NCBI GenBank assembly: GCA_025093555.1 | Contig: JAIWNF010000097.1 | Coordinates: 1-64,000, forward strand | DNA from: Circinella umbellata | Taxonomy: Eukaryota; Mucoromycota; Mucoromycetes; Mucorales; Lichtheimiaceae | Length of the DNA stretch: 64,000 nucleotides | Direction: 5' to 3' | Shown here: in pieces, positions 1 to 15,340 of the stretch | Layout of the letters: each line of letters begins with the position of its first letter | Position numbering within the stretch: position 1 is the stretch's first letter | Made by a program: the position numbers and the translations under genes | The notes under the pieces: model-generated | What the model was told of the DNA's origin: nothing | The model's database searches: none | What the model saw: the letters and a program-made list of their open reading frames with translations, nothing else

Positions 1-600
1 TTCTCAAGTTCAACGAACGATGCAACAATTGCCGCTGATATTCTGTGCTTTCTTTTTTATTATATAATTACCTCGTTTTCTAGTTAACCTAGTATGACTC
101 AAATTTCTACAATTCCTTCCATACACTCTGATTTTGTTGCTCTATATCATGATAATATATCACAGTAAAAGAAAAAAAAAAACTCCCATCATCCATGCTG
201 CTCAGTGTATAAATAAAGAAACAGGGAGGCTGGTGAGCTTTTTTTATTGTCGTGCATTTAAAAAAATTCTATGGGTATACCCGTTTGTATTACACATTTA
301 AGCATATATATATATAACAATCTCACTTCGGGAAAACTATATACAGTATATCTATAGCTGTCCACATAAGAAGGAGATTCGGGATAATATGTTACCAACT
401 CTCATCGTTGTCTGGTGTGTAACAAAAAAAGGTTGTGTAAAAAAAAAAAGAGAGAAGAAGGGGGGGAGGATAATCTTCTATGCATTCAGAAATATGTACA
501 GAAAAAAAAATTATAAAAAGAAGTCAAAAAAAAAAAGAGGTGTCTTTCTTTTTCATTTTCATTTATTTTTTTTAGAAAGAAGAAATCCAATAGTTCCATC
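1..600. other. AT-rich upstream region of P5C dehydrogenase gene
   Basis: No gene is supported here. The stretch is AT-rich, with poly-A/T runs, a TATA-like ATATATATATA tract near 305-315 and A-rich purine tracts near 420-540 just before the ATG at 601. An open frame at 389-673 is low-complexity Lys/Arg/Phe translation of homopolymers and overlaps the real first exon in another frame. The region most likely holds the promoter and 5' UTR of the next gene. Confidence 0.5.
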
Positions 601-2725
<2,125 letters not shown>

Positions 2726-4912
2726 AAGAAAAACACATACACACACACACAATCACTACATTATAATATATTAGAAAGAAAAATGATAAAATTCTTTCTT
2801 TTTTTGTTGTCTCAAATTTCTTTTAAAATAAAAAAAAAAAGTAAAAGTCATTTTACTTTGTTGAAATATAACAAGTAGCACGGTTAGCCCGTTTTTTTTT
2901 TCAAGTCACAAATAGATTGAAGTCTATCATCTGCAGAATACTATAACGGGATAAATAAATCAGATGACATTTTTCATTTAAGATATTTTGACAGATGTTT
3001 TTAGTACTAAATGAAAAATCTCTCTACTCGTAATATATATATATAATGTACGTACCCATTTTATTATACCTATTATTATTCACTTACAGAAACTCAAGAA
3101 TAGAATGACATACATGTTTATGAACCCTCTTTTTAATTTTAAAACAGCCAACTTTTTTTTATACAACTTTTTTTTTTTGTTACTATTATTAACTAAACTA
3201 AAAAAAGATTAGCTTGGATTAGTTTAACCAATATCTTTTTTATATATAAAAAATTAGCGTGACAACACGAGATATATATAAAGCCAAAAGAATTGAATCT
3301 TTTCTATTAAAGGCAACAATTAATTGACTGGCTTTTGAAATAAAGTTTTTTTCAACTCTTATATATAGAATTTTACATTCAAAACAATTTATGTATATTA
3401 TTTATAACTGATATTTAAATGTAATGTATTTATAAATAGTGAGAAGGTGAGTGGGGGAAGAGGGGAATTTATAAAGACTTTTAACCTATTAAGTTGTTCA
3501 AAATAATGCTTGTGCTGGCATTGATGAAACCTGTATTATAAAACCCCAACCATGGGAAAGTATGAATCGTCTAAAAACGACAGAGGTGGAGAAAGAAAAC
3601 TACTGCATAATAAATTGAATTAAGTTATCCTTATAACTATGTATAATAAATTCAAAGATAAAATGGCATGACACATGCACTAAGTCGTTGTTTATAAGTT
3701 CAATACATAGTGAATCATTACTTATTGAATTGTTTAATTATATATATTATAAGAAACAAGAACATGCCAAAAAAAAAAAAAAGATCGACAAATGGTTTAT
3801 GTAAATTTTTTTAGTGTGTAAAAACCCTATAAAAAGTAACTGAGTTTTTTCTTCTCTTAGTTATATGCACTCAATGTATATAACAAACGACCCACCCCAC
3901 TTTCTTAACTCTATTCAAACTTAGTTCATATAATTAAAATAAAGGATTTGACATCTCAATTCCTCCCCCACTAAAAAAATATAATAAACACACCTTTTCT
4001 TATCCTTTTAAATAAATAAAAAAAAATTGAGGTTTCTTTTCCCGCTAAAATAATTTCAAAAATGTATATACAAAAAAAAAAAAAAAAATGGGTTCACCTC
4101 GTGGTAAATGCATTTTAAAGGTGTTACCAACGTACCTAAAAAGGCTTTGATACATCATTCTCGGTCATCGAATTTAGTAAATTGAAATACAACAAAAACC
4201 AACCTATATAATTATTTCTTAATTTACATCAAATTTATATACTCACCTACTCCCTTTAACCCCTCCTCCTTTTTTAAATATCCCCTTTCTTCCCAATCTA
4301 GCAGAAAAAAAAAACTCCACAAGTAAAAGCAGAATCGTGTTAAAGTGGATTTATTATATATATTGAAAAAGTAACAAGAGTACAAAACTTATAAAACCGT
4401 TTTCCAATATCACTTTTCAGCTATTCACTCACACACTCAGCCTCCTCAATTTATAATTCATTTTTTTTTTTACCTTTGATCTCTTTATTTCTTTTCCGTT
4501 CCTTTTAACTTTTTTTTTTCTTTACAATCTTTTATATTTTATATTTTAATTCAAAAAAGTGGAGATAATTCAATCATCAATAATAACCCCACTTATTACT
4601 ATTATTATTATAATCAAAAATATATATATATATATTATTATCTCTTGGTGGCAAACAAAAAAAAATCTATTATGCATTATTAGATTCTAATAACCCATTT
4701 ATTTATTTTATTATTATTTCCAATCTATTATTCTATTATTAATATAAAAGAAAAGACTCTTTTCTATATTACCCTCATTCTTTCTCTCAATTCTCTCCCT
4801 CTCTCTCTCTCTCTATTTTAAATACGCTTTATTTATTTTTATCAACCGAAACGAATCGAACCCAAACAACATACATACATATATACTCCCTAATCTATTC
4901 GTGATATAAACA
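2726..4912. other. Intergenic region, 2.2 kb
   Basis: I see no coding exon or RNA gene. The sequence is AT-rich with TA microsatellites, oligo-A and oligo-T tracts, and a CT-rich run (about 4790-4815) shortly before the next ATG. The long pyrimidine-rich leader from about 4430 to 4912 resembles a promoter and 5' UTR. The first part probably contains the 3' UTR and terminator of the P5C dehydrogenase gene. Confidence 0.4.
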
Positions 4913-7565
4913 ATGTTTAAAAAATTAAACTCAAGTCCTACTGAATATAACAACCCTACAACAACTTATAATAGTACTGCACCTACCTTTAATAGTTCAA
5001 CTCCTAATTCAAGGTATATATATACAAATTAGATTGTTTTTTTCTCCAACAAAGAATGAAAAACAAAAAATTCATTTCATTCTAATGTTCTTTTTTTTTC
5101 CCTAAAATGTAAAGTAGATTGGTACCTGGACCACCTCCAGGAATTGCAAATACAATGTCTCCTGGATACAATGTATGTTTTTCTCTTTCTTAAATAGTAA
5201 CCTAGCAAAGAAATTCTAATAACGAACATTATATTGAAAAAAAAAATTATTATTACTATTTTCCTCCCCCCCACTGACTTCAATATATATATATATCAGA
5301 CTATTTCTAATGATTATCAAAATCATTATAATAAACAACAGAAAGATCAGGTAAAATAAAAAAAAGCTATAGATTATATATAAAGGGAAAACACGAGAAT
5401 AACAAATATAACCCCGAAGATTATTAACTCTCTCCCTCCCCCCCCCCCCAAATTTATTATATTTAACATTTTATATTTGAAAAAAAAAAATCTAGTCGTA
5501 CAGAGAAAGTGATGCATCTGTCTATAGTACTTATGATTTACGTGAATCATTAGTGGATCCAAAGAATGAACGCGTTGTTGGTATTTCTCGTGAAACTTAT
5601 ATTGGTAATAATTGGGCCACCTTTTTGCTCCTTTCTCCTTCTACTCCTAAAACTGTTTTCATATATATATATATATACTTAACCTATCTTATATATATAT
5701 ATAAACTTTTAGAACCACAAACATCGACATTGGTACATACTCAAGTAACTCCTCAAAGTATTTATGGCGCACAAAGTTTAAATCCTCACGATGGATCAAG
5801 AACTTCTTATGCACCTTCTTTAAGTCCTTCTTTGGCTCGTATGAGTTTTTTTAATGATGAAAGTAGTGATTCTTTACATTCTGATATTCGTAATTTACGT
5901 CCAGAATCCACCGTGATGAAACATCAACCACGTGTACAACAAGCAGAATCACCTGTTAAAATGAAACATGCTTATGTTGATGTCCCTTTACCTTCTGCTG
6001 CCGTGATTGAACAAATTTCAGTGGATCAAACTGCAAGTGTTTATATGGATGATACTCATCGTGCTTCTAATGTGAGTGGATATAATTTTGATACTCCTAT
6101 TACAACTCAACAACAAAAACAACAACAACAATCAACATCTACCTATACCAATAATAATGTAGATAGTTATTATCATCATGGTACTGATAATAAGAATAAT
6201 TATCTTAAACCTACAAATTCATCATCACAACAACAACAACAACAACATTCATCTCGTCAACATCCACAACCATTAGCTCCACTTGTTATTCCTTCAACAT
6301 CTTCTCGTTCCATAACATCACCTCATTCTCAACAAGTACAAGAACAACGTGATCTTAGTAATCAAACAGGATATTATCAACCAAGTTTAGTTCAAAATTC
6401 ACAACAACAGCAGCAACAACAACAACAACAATTACATGAACAACAAGGTTATTTTCAACCACAAATGACTACTTATTCTAACCATTCTACTCCTACAAGT
6501 GCAGCTCGATCTCCTCCTCCTCAACAACAGCAACAACCTCAATTAACACCTGGTGCACAAAGTGGTGGATCACCTTATAGTGTATCACCACGTACACCTT
6601 CACCTAATACATTACTTTTACCTCAACAACCTTATAGTACCCATTTTTCTCCATCATCACCTACTACACCTTCTTCTTATAATCAACCTCCTTTATCACC
6701 TTGTTTACCTCCACCTTCTGCTCATCCTGGATTATCTGAAAAATTATCAAAACAAATTCGTCATTCTATTGAATGGAGTAGCAAAAATCGTCCACAATCT
6801 GAAGGAGAAGGATTAGTAGCTCAAGGTATTCAATATCATGAACAAGGTCGTTTAGATTTAGCTACCGATTGTTTTCGTCAAGCAGCCAATAAAGATTCTC
6901 CAATTGGTATGTTTCTTTTTGGAGTGTCGTTACGTCATGGTTGGGTTAGTATAATTCTCTTTTTTTTTTATAATATACTTGACACACACATAATCCGAAA
7001 GAAAAGACTAGCTTTCTTCTTATTGTTACACTGAAACAAAACAATAACAACGAGGAGAATGATGTTGATGATAGTATACAATAAACTAACATAAACCCCC
7101 CCCCTCTCTCTCTCTCCTTATATAATAACCTTTTCTCTCTTCCTCCCTCTTTCAAATATAATTATATAGGGATGTAAAAGAAATGAACAAACGGCATTTC
7201 AATATTTACAAAAAGCAGCTGAACATGCTGTCATGGATTTAAAAAATCTTTCAAGTACTGTAAATACCTCAGCTGCTAAAAGTGAATTGATTATGGCGAT
7301 TTATGAATTGGGTAATTCTTATCTTCACGGATGGGGAACACGTAAAAATAAAGAAACAGCGGTTCATTTCTTTAAACTTGCAGCTGACTTGGGTGACCCA
7401 GATGCACAAAATGAATTAGCAACTGCTTATTATCGAGGGAAAGGAATTAAAAAAGATTTGTATCAGGCTGCTAAATATTACCGCATGGCTGATAAACAAG
7501 GTTGTGGTATCATGGGTAATTCTTGGATTTATAAATCAAAGTATGACAAGGTTGAAAAATCTTAA
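4913..7565 (+). CDS. Sel1-repeat protein of the Nif1/Dsf2 type with a Gln-rich disordered N-terminus
   Basis: Model join(4913-5013, 5118-5172, 5300-5350, 5496-5604, 5713-6944, 7170-7565), 647 aa, with every intron phase closing. Residues 1 to about 430 are disordered and rich in Q, S, P and T, with several CAA/CAG-coded polyQ tracts. The C-terminal ~200 residues are Sel1-like repeats: ..QGRLDLATDCFRQAA.., MFLFGVSLRHGWGCKRN, AIYELGNSYLHGWGTRKNK, LGDPDAQNELATAYYRGKG and YYRMADKQG. It ends with a WIYKSKY motif. The conserved HGWG cores and this ending resemble fungal Nif1 (S. pombe mitotic inhibitor) and Dsf2 proteins, scaffolds thought to act in morphogenesis or cell-cycle signalling. It is less like the chitin-synthase activator Chs4. 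Intron 5 uses a GTTAGT donor. Function is inferred. Confidence 0.8.
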
Positions 7566-8742
7566 ATAATCCCCTCTCTCCCCCTTTCTTTTTTTTCCCA
7601 CCCTTAAAAAAATGAAATCCGATCTTATCCCGGTAATGCCGAAATAAAAAAAAACATTCCTTTTGCTTAGCCATTCCGATATAAACCCCCCTATTTCAAC
7701 CTTTTTTTTTTTTCATCACACAACCCCTCCGGAACCCAAAGCCCGTTTCTTTCTTTGTTCTTTTTTCTTTCCTTTTTGTTTATCATTTTTTTTTTACTGT
7801 TGTAAAAATAAATAAATATATAATAAATATATATATCCACCCTCCTCATTATTTTAAACAACCATGCTTATTGATTAACTTTTATTGGTTCCCCCTTCCC
7901 ATTTGTTTTTTTAAAAACATTAACAAACAAACATCTGAGATAATTTTGCAAGAGAGAGAGATTATAATCAAATAATTTATGAAGATAAACAAATAAATAA
8001 ACCCATGATTTTGTTAAATGATCTTTTGTTGGTTTATTAAGGCAATCATGTGTACATGAAAAAAAAACCAACCTTGGATCGGTCTATATATATATATATA
8101 TATATTAAACACATCACTTTTCGTTCTCTCTCTTTTTCACTGTACGTTATTTATTTATAATAATAATCGGAATAGCTATAAACATCTTGAATGGGTAACC
8201 CTATGACATCAAATGAAAATATAGAAAATAAGGGGGGGGGGAACCCTCATCAATTTTTTTTTTTAAAAAAAAAGAAATGTCATCATCATTTGTTTATGTT
8301 TATTTTGTAAATTTATATGACGAATAATAATAAGGGAGAGAACAATTGTTATGTACATACACACGTAATACATGTTTAGAAAGAAAAAAAGGAAGAATTC
8401 ATATAACAAAGAAAAAAAAAAGAGAGAGAAATAGCAATAATATTATGTACATGTTGAGATATATAAATCAAAAAAAAAAAAAATGTGACAGGCCAAAAAA
8501 ATAAATTGTGGGGTAGTAGGCGCGCGAGGGGGGCGGTATGTGTATAATAAAAGAAAAACTTAATCAAATAATATGTGTGGTTACAATAGGTAAATAAAAT
8601 ATAATATATCAAAAGAAAGCAAAAATAGAGGTGTATATATATATATATAAAGAAGTAAGTGTTTACATGATAATGGATAATATAGTTATGTAACGATAGA
8701 ATTGGGTTATAGATTTACAAGTAAGCAAAATAGGTTCGGTTT
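7566..8742. other. Intergenic region between convergent genes
   Basis: No supported gene. It holds the 3' UTR of the Sel1-repeat gene (C/T-rich, then AT-rich) and a run of TA dinucleotides near 8085-8105. Open frames on the minus strand at 7868-8071 and 8376-8612 are compositionally biased and lack family resemblance or splice logic. Confidence 0.4.
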
Positions 8743-9004
8743 TTATTGAGAATATCGACACCAAAATTCATGACTAAAAAAATAATAATAATAAAAAGAC
8801 ATTAGATAACCGTTAATTAGTTTTCTCTCTCTTTCTTTTTACGTACCTGAAACGTGTAATATCAACACCACAATGTGAACAAAAAGCATTAGTATTATGA
8901 TTTACAAGTTGAGTAGTAGTAGTAGTAGCAGTAGTAGGTTTATTATTAACACTATTACTATTGGTCACATTCTTAATAAACATGTTGAAGAAATAAGAAT
9001 CCAT
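8743..9004 (-). CDS. Small predicted protein with a C2HC-like zinc-binding pattern
   Basis: Two-exon model on the minus strand: 9004-8847, then 8773-8743 after a 73-nt GT(ACGT)-AG intron, giving 62 aa. The N-terminal half is Asn/Thr-rich low complexity. The C-terminus reads FCSHCGVDITRF, then S-HEFWC across the splice, so the potential ligands are C-x2-C-x8-H-x3-C, a possible single zinc site. The second two ligands exist only if the intron is spliced, which supports the model. I do not recognise the family. The gene sits between two larger genes and could be a lineage-specific short protein; expression would need RNA evidence. Confidence 0.45.
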
Positions 9005-9337
9005 GATAAATAATCAAAAAAAGAAAGATAATAAGAAGAAAGATACGAAAAACATAGAACCACCCTTTCTTTTTATATCTTTTTTTTTAAACGAGGATAT
9101 TACTAGATTGAGTGAATTAACTCTTTGGGCTTTATTTCCCTGAATTTCTATATTTAGTTATTTCATTTTTTTTTTGTTTTCTCAGCATAGTCATTCCATG
9201 ATAATCTTTTTTTTTTATTTATTATGTCATTATTTATAATGATACCATTCACTCTGCCCCCTTTTTTTTATTTTATAATACAGGACTGGGGAAGAGAGGG
9301 GGGGAGATAAAAGAATAAGATGAGTTTTTTTTTCTTT

Positions 9338-11124
9338 TTAATCCTTTCTACGTTTTCCTGTCACTCGTTCTTGACGTAATTCCGTCACTTCATGTTTTAC
9401 ATGTTCTAATGTATTTTCATTATCTGCAAGTTTTAAGCCATCTGCCCAGGGTCCATGATTACCTAAATAACTAAAAGGATCATAGGCATGATGTTGTTGT
9501 TTTTGAGAAGCACCTCTTCCACGATCTAATCTTAATTTACGTGTTATTCTATTATCACGAGCCCATCGATGAAATCTTGATAAATGTTGACGACAACGAT
9601 CACCAAATACAATATAAACAGGTTTACTAAAAAAAAATTATTATTATTATTAGTTATTCATTGGTTTGATATATATTTGTTCATAATTTTTTTTTTTTTT
9701 TTACCGTTTGGCAGCAGCATGTGCAACTGAATAGTCAAGATCAGCAGTAACTACTACACGAGTAGCTTTATCAATAATACTTGAATAAATACGGGCTCTT
9801 TTTAAACTTGTTTCAGTATCTATCATTGAATCCCAAATAACAATTGAATTTGTCGAATCATCACATAATTTTCTTATTTTTTCCTTCACCTAAATCACAT
9901 GTTGTTATTATTAGTTACTTTAGTATGATTATTCTATCACCTTCTACTCTTTTTTTTACCTCCGGAGTGGTTTTTTCTGTAAAAACAACAGCCACTTTTG
10001 TATTTAATTTTTTCACTATACGCTGGAAGAATGTCAATGTCAATGTTTCAAATTCTTTTATGATCGAGAGTTTTATATATGTATATATATATATATATAT
10101 ACCTGCATATTATCCACTATTAAAGTGGCATCTTCTGAATACCATCTACATTGAGGTGAATATCCACCAATAATAAATGCCATCATTTTATTATTTGTAT
10201 CCAAAAATGAAGAAGGTAAAATATCATTTAAATGATCTCCTTTTTCAAGATCTAATAATGGAACCTATTAAATAGTATATTTTGAATAAGTTAAATAGAT
10301 ATATAGATATATTTATATATTTATTACCTGGGTAGCTATACTATTCTTTTGTTTAGAATAAAATGGACCCAATTTTGCTAATGAAAGAAGAGTGAATAAA
10401 TACATATATATTATATATTTATATTTGATTTGATTTAAATATATAAATTACCTAATTTTGCATCCATTTCATATTTTGGTAAAACAACTTGATCAAAATA
10501 TAAAAATGGAATATTTGGATAACCCACATAAACTAATATATATATATATATATACACTCATTAGAATATATTTATGAAAAAAATAGAAGGATATTTTATT
10601 AACTTACTTGAATAAGTAAAAGGATTGTTCTTGGTTACACTTAAACAAGCAGGTATAGCATCAGGTGCACTACAAACAACAAAATCGGGCTTTGGATCAC
10701 TCCATTCACCTTCTTTTAATGTCAAATACCATGGCAATTTATTATTTTCTTTGCCTTTTTTTTGTTGGTTACTATGACTACTTAAAAACCAATCCACTAA
10801 ATATTTTTGAACAATAGGTGGAAATACTTGTAATCCTAGATATAAAATATATAATAAAAATGCGTTATTGTTATTATTATTATAACCATTTTTATTATAG
10901 AGGTTTTTCTTACCTTTACTAGTGACTACAGTTTTAAGTTCCACTTGACCTAGTCGTTTACCAAGTGCCAATCCTGATAATGTTGATTGTATACCACCAT
11001 CAGTTAAAACCCATACGGGACGATCGTTAAATAATTTAGTTGTAGCTGTAAAAGGACGAATACGTTGATATATAAAAGTAGACGATCGACATAAACAAAG
11101 TGAATTGAATCTTGAAAGAATCAT
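9338..11124 (-). CDS. Mitochondrial fission ELM1-like family protein
   Basis: Eight exons on the minus strand: 11124-10914, 10835-10608, 10532-10452, 10377-10328, 10264-10103, 10022-9960, 9889-9705 and 9626-9338. All phases close and the product is 422 aa. The opening WVLTDGGIQSTLSGLALGKRLG, the central MAFIIGGYSPQCRW, the VAVVFTEKTTPE strand and the RKPVYIVFGD / HLSRFHRW end follow the layout of the ELM1-like fold described for plant mitochondrial fission protein ELM1 and its bacterial and fungal relatives. The first ~35 residues are Arg/Ser/Phe-rich without acidic residues, which suits a mitochondrial presequence. Biochemical activity of the family in fungi is not established. The gene is divergent from the BAP31 homologue, with about 500 bp between the starts. 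Confidence 0.8.
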
Positions 11125-11622
11125 TATTTTTTTACAAAATTGTTGACAACTATTAAAAAAAAAAGAGACCCTGAAAAAATATAGGCTGACTTTTTAATTT
11201 TTTTTGTTTCTTGTGCTTGAACCAACAAGATTATCTATTGTAATAAACATATTGATTTAAAAGAAGGAAAAAAAGGATAATAAACTTTTAATAAAGAAGA
11301 CTATATATTACGTTTGTCAAAAGAAAAAGAGAAAGAGAAACTAAAGAAGTAACTGATTATTACTATGTGTTTAATTTAAACTATATAAAATAAAAGGGGA
11401 GGGGGGGTGCCGTTATGAATGAAATAATAAAAAGTACCACGTAGTTATTTTTTGATTGGATATTATGCATACACATATAAGCTTGGCTGGGTGTAAAGGA
11501 CTGCTTGCTTTTTTTTGCCAAGTAATTCTTTTCTCTTTTTTTCTTTTTCTCTTTATATTCTCGTCCTCTTTTCTTCTTCTTCACTTTTATAAAAAAAAAA
11601 AAAAAAGAGAGAAAAGCACAAT
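11125..11622. promoter_or_regulatory. Bidirectional intergenic region (ELM1-like / BAP31)
   Basis: This 498-bp gap separates two divergently transcribed genes, so both promoters must lie here or overlap it. It contains poly-A/T and pyrimidine tracts (for example 11529-11585) but no motif that I can assign confidently. Confidence 0.4.
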
Positions 11623-12853
11623 ATGACGATTTATTATACACTTACTTTTGGAATCTTGGTCACTGAGGTACCCACTTTTTTCTTTTTCTTTTTAATACTT
11701 ATAAATAAGTATTCAAAAACGAACCCGAGATTTTGACCTTTTTTTTTTATTTTATTATACATAGATGATCATTTTTTGTATTTTAGTGGTAAGTTTTTTT
11801 TAATGAAAAAAAGTAAACACGTTTAGTTTACGTCACTTATGGAATGATAAAGGAAAACAAAAAAAAAAAAAAAGGTACTCATAACTTGGATTATTTATAT
11901 AGCTTCCACTTCCTTCCCATTGGCGTCGAGCTATGCTCAAGTTTGCTTCTACTTCTCCTGTCGTAAGTTATTAATAATTTCACGTGTAAATAATAATACT
12001 AACAATATATATCTATACCTATGTTATTAGGTCGGTAAAGCTCTTCATGTTCTCAAGATCATCTTTGCGTAAGTTTTCTTTTTTAAAAAAAATAGAGGAT
12101 AAGAATATAAAAGTTTCTCTATATATTGACTTTCATTATATCTTATATCAATAGATTCATCTTTGTTTTATTCATTGGTAAGCAATATATACACAAAAAG
12201 TAGTTGATTATTTTTCCAGTCAACTAAAACATCTCTCTTATTTTTTTAGATACTATTAATCGACTTCAACGTATTGATTCTGTGGAAGTGGATGGAGAAC
12301 AACGTCAACATTATGATTATAGTTTTGAAGCCAATAATAAAGCTAAAAAGTTTTATGCTCAACGTAACTTGTACCTTACTGGTTTCACTCTTTTCTTATC
12401 ATTGTAAGTAAAAAAAAGAATAAAAATAAAAAGTAAGATGATATATATCTAACTTAACAAAAAAATGAAAATAATAGGATTCTTGAGCGCACTAGTACTT
12501 TGGTATTTCAAGTATTGAAACGTGAAGAAGAATTGGAAAGTTTGAAAAAAGAGGTAAGTTTTAATATATTGTTGAAAGAAGGGAAAGAAAGACTTATATC
12601 ATTATTTATTTTCTAGACCAATTCAACTACGGAAGGTCATCAACAATTTATTGATAAAGAAGAAAGTTATAAAAAAGAAATTACTGCTCTTAATTCAGAA
12701 TTGAAACAACTTAAACAACAAGATCGTGATTTTGAAACTCTTAAGAAACAAGTAGAACAACAATCCATTGAATATAATCGTTTAGCTGATGAACGTAATG
12801 ATTTGGAACGTACTGCTACTGGTCAAAAGACTGAAGTGAAAAAGGATATATAA
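11623..12853 (+). CDS. BAP31/Yet family ER membrane protein with KKxx retrieval signal
   Basis: Eight exons: 11623-11667, 11765-11788, 11903-11962, 12031-12068, 12155-12177, 12250-12403, 12478-12553 and 12617-12853; 218 aa. Three hydrophobic segments (about 1-25, 45-65 and 100-120) are followed by a charged coiled coil to the C-terminus. The diagnostic stretch is KFYAQRNLYLTGFTLFLSL, matching the BAP31 motif of the type FRAQRNLYI-GFSL. The protein ends VKKDI; KKDI is a dilysine COPI retrieval signal, as in BAP31. BAP31/Yet proteins act at the ER in cargo export and quality control and associate with the translocon. Exon 2 is only 24 nt. Length suits the family (about 205-250 aa). Confidence 0.93.
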
Positions 12854-13263
12854 ATACATCCATCCCCACACACACATATATACACAAAAACACATGCACA
12901 CTAATATCATAACACATTATCATACACATTTGCAAAAAAAACAGAAAAAAGAAAACTCAATGACCTCTTCTATTTTCAAATCATATATCCCATTATAACC
13001 TATCCCTTCCCTTTCCAAAAACTTATACAAAAAAAATTGTGTTTTTTTTTAGTTGGAATAATTATATTAAAATTGTTTACAAAGGGTGAAATGATATATA
13101 AAAGAAAAGAATAAAGTGTACAAAGAAAGAAAAAGGGAGGATGAATAAGTGTTCTTTTTTGGAGGATGCAGTAGAGTCAATAATGGGATCAATTTATGAA
13201 GGGGTTTAAGAAATTTTATGTTGTTTGTTTGTATATATATATATATATTGGGTAAAGAAAAGG

Positions 13264-13666
13264 TTAGGCAACAGTAACAGTATTCCCCACTTCAAAAGTT
13301 TCTTCTCCTTCGTCTGCAAATTCGTCAGGATCGTAAATTACTCGAATAATAAGTGAACAAGAAGGACAACGAGCTACATCTTCTCCATCCTGTAAATCTT
13401 CCTATATATATATATATTGTCATTATTAATTATCATTATTAATAAATTTATACAAAAACAAAAGAACTATTAAACATACAATGCTTATTTCAAACTTATC
13501 ACCACATGGACATGGATATGTATAGATCTGTTCGTCTTCGTCAAACTCCATATCTTCAATCTCAATCTAATTATTTAATTAATGGATACGATGGTTATCA
13601 AATTAACTCCCTTCCGTGATTAATTTTTCAAATTTATTTACATACTTCATCATAAAAGGACGTCAT
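13264..13666 (-). CDS. DPH3: Diphthamide biosynthesis protein 3 (CSL zinc finger)
   Basis: Three exons on the minus strand: 13666-13646 (21 nt), 13566-13480 and 13401-13264; 81 aa. The protein runs MTSFYDE then [10 protein letters not shown], with the CSL-type zinc ligands in [11 protein letters not shown] and [16 protein letters not shown], essentially the full family signature. Dph3/Kti11 is the electron donor for Dph1-Dph2 in the first step of diphthamide formation on eEF2 and also functions with Elongator in tRNA wobble modification. The C-terminal tail after IYD is acidic. The gene is convergent with the BAP31 gene, with about 410 bp between stop codons. Confidence 0.96.
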
Positions 13667-14766
13667 GATTAATGAATAGAACCTCAAACACACACACAGA
13701 AGAAGAAAAAAATAGAAGGTTTAAAATGAAACTTTTTTTTTTTTTTTCTGTTTTTGACGGTTCTGAATTTTTTAAAAAAAATCGATTGGTCAAAAATAAA
13801 AATTGCATATTTAATATAGAGTTGGAGGTGGGGGGGGGTAGTTCGTTCCCTTTAACAATTCAGTCGTAGGCGTAGAAGATGTATCTTGTCATATTTACAA
13901 GTTAATTATGTATTGAACTAAAAAAAAAAAAATTCTGAGTCTGTGAGGCCTCGTTATCCCAAAAGTTTTTTGACATTGACATATAACATAAAAAATATTC
14001 ATATCCCTGGAACTGAAGCTGAACATACATATATATTCACTTTGTATCGTATATAGATAACACATGCTTTAATGTGCAAAACTAACAAGGACGATAGTTC
14101 GTATGTATCAATGGAGTTATAAAATTGAAAGAATTATAAAAAATGGGCTACGTATAATTTTTATGAAGAAATTGACAGTACAATAATCTTTTTTTTTTCA
14201 GAGCAACTTCCCCCTAAAACAATCTTATTTATACTTTTTGTTCTTAATGCTCACACACGAACAAAAAAAAACATACTCATCCATCATGACTGGGTAAATT
14301 TAGCGTACAAACATGTAATATATACCTGACATTACGTATCAAATTAAATATCACTCTCCATTAACTTGAGACAGACTTTAAAGTACGTGATAGATTTCAA
14401 TTGAAAAAGCTATCTTTAAATCTTACTATGTATTTAGTAAACATAAATGCTCGTTTATTTTTTAAAAATAAACATTGAGAAAAACAACAAGAAAAATCCA
14501 ACTCAAAAATTTCAATGAATCCCTTCTTGAAACAATTTGTTGTATACATAACAAATGATTTACAAGTTCTAGAGTAACAAACTAAAAACCTTCATTTGTT
14601 TTACATTTACTATAACAGTCATCTTTACTTACCATAAAATCTACCCCATATTATAATACATATTATTTAAAAATGTCTTTTTATAAAGAAAATATATAAC
14701 TACATAAAATAGGTACAACAAATGAACAATTTATATGATAATTGCTATAGATAACTACTATTATTA
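13667..14766. other. Intergenic region, 1.1 kb
   Basis: No supported gene. It contains the DPH3 promoter at its left end and AT-rich spacer. The open frame 13672-13869 (+) begins inside the DPH3 promoter and is built from homopolymer tracts. Confidence 0.4.
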
Positions 14767-15340
14767 TTACATGGTTACTTCACTTGCAAAATAATAGGCT
14801 TCATCATGTTGACCAGTATTCTCATTACGAGAACCACCGAGTACTTTTTCCTTCTTGTTATTAACAACAGTAAACACTTGTGAGAATGCTGTTGTTGCCA
14901 TTCCACTATCCAATCGTGGATAGAAAACCAATTGATAAGTATTACCAGTAGGAAGTTCATCCCAAACTTTGAATTCAAAAACCAATTCCTCCATATAATC
15001 GAAATCTTTTGCAAGATAACCAAGGTTTTTCACCATATAACCACCTGTATCCATTAACCCTAGATCTGCAGATGTACAATTTCCACCTTTCAAATGAATT
15101 TTAACTTTGGTGCCTTTTTTTTTATATTATATTGAGAAAAAGATTGTGATTTTATTAGTAAACTTTTTTTTTAATGTTATATTCCTCCTAAAGACTTTTT
15201 ATTATTATTAGTATTACTTATTTACCAGTTTCCCATTGTTCGAATTGACTTGGTAACATAAAATAGGTTGCTTGTGTACTAACAATACACATACTTAAAA
15301 TTGTAAGCAATGTAAAAAATTGCGTAGTCATTGTCATCAT
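14767..15340 (-). CDS. Small secreted protein, possibly a Kre9/Knh1-like wall domain
   Basis: Two exons on the minus strand: 15340-15226 and 15113-14767, 153 aa. Residues 1-24 form a secretion signal: a hydrophobic core FFTLLTILSMCIVS, then STQA before the predicted mature start. The mature part has one Cys, acidic/aromatic strands such as LVFEFKVWDELPTG and QLVFYPRLDSG, and no transmembrane helix. The alternation of short hydrophobic strands suggests an immunoglobulin-like beta fold, of the sort seen in Kre9/Knh1-related fungal wall proteins, but I cannot confirm membership. The paired ATG codons at the start leave the initiation site uncertain by three residues. Confidence 0.7.

Noticed and set aside
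2880..2965. Possible tRNA-like stretch (GCACGGTTAGCCCG..)
   Set aside because: I could not form acceptor, D and T stems with an anticodon loop, and there is no T-loop TTCGAATC sequence.
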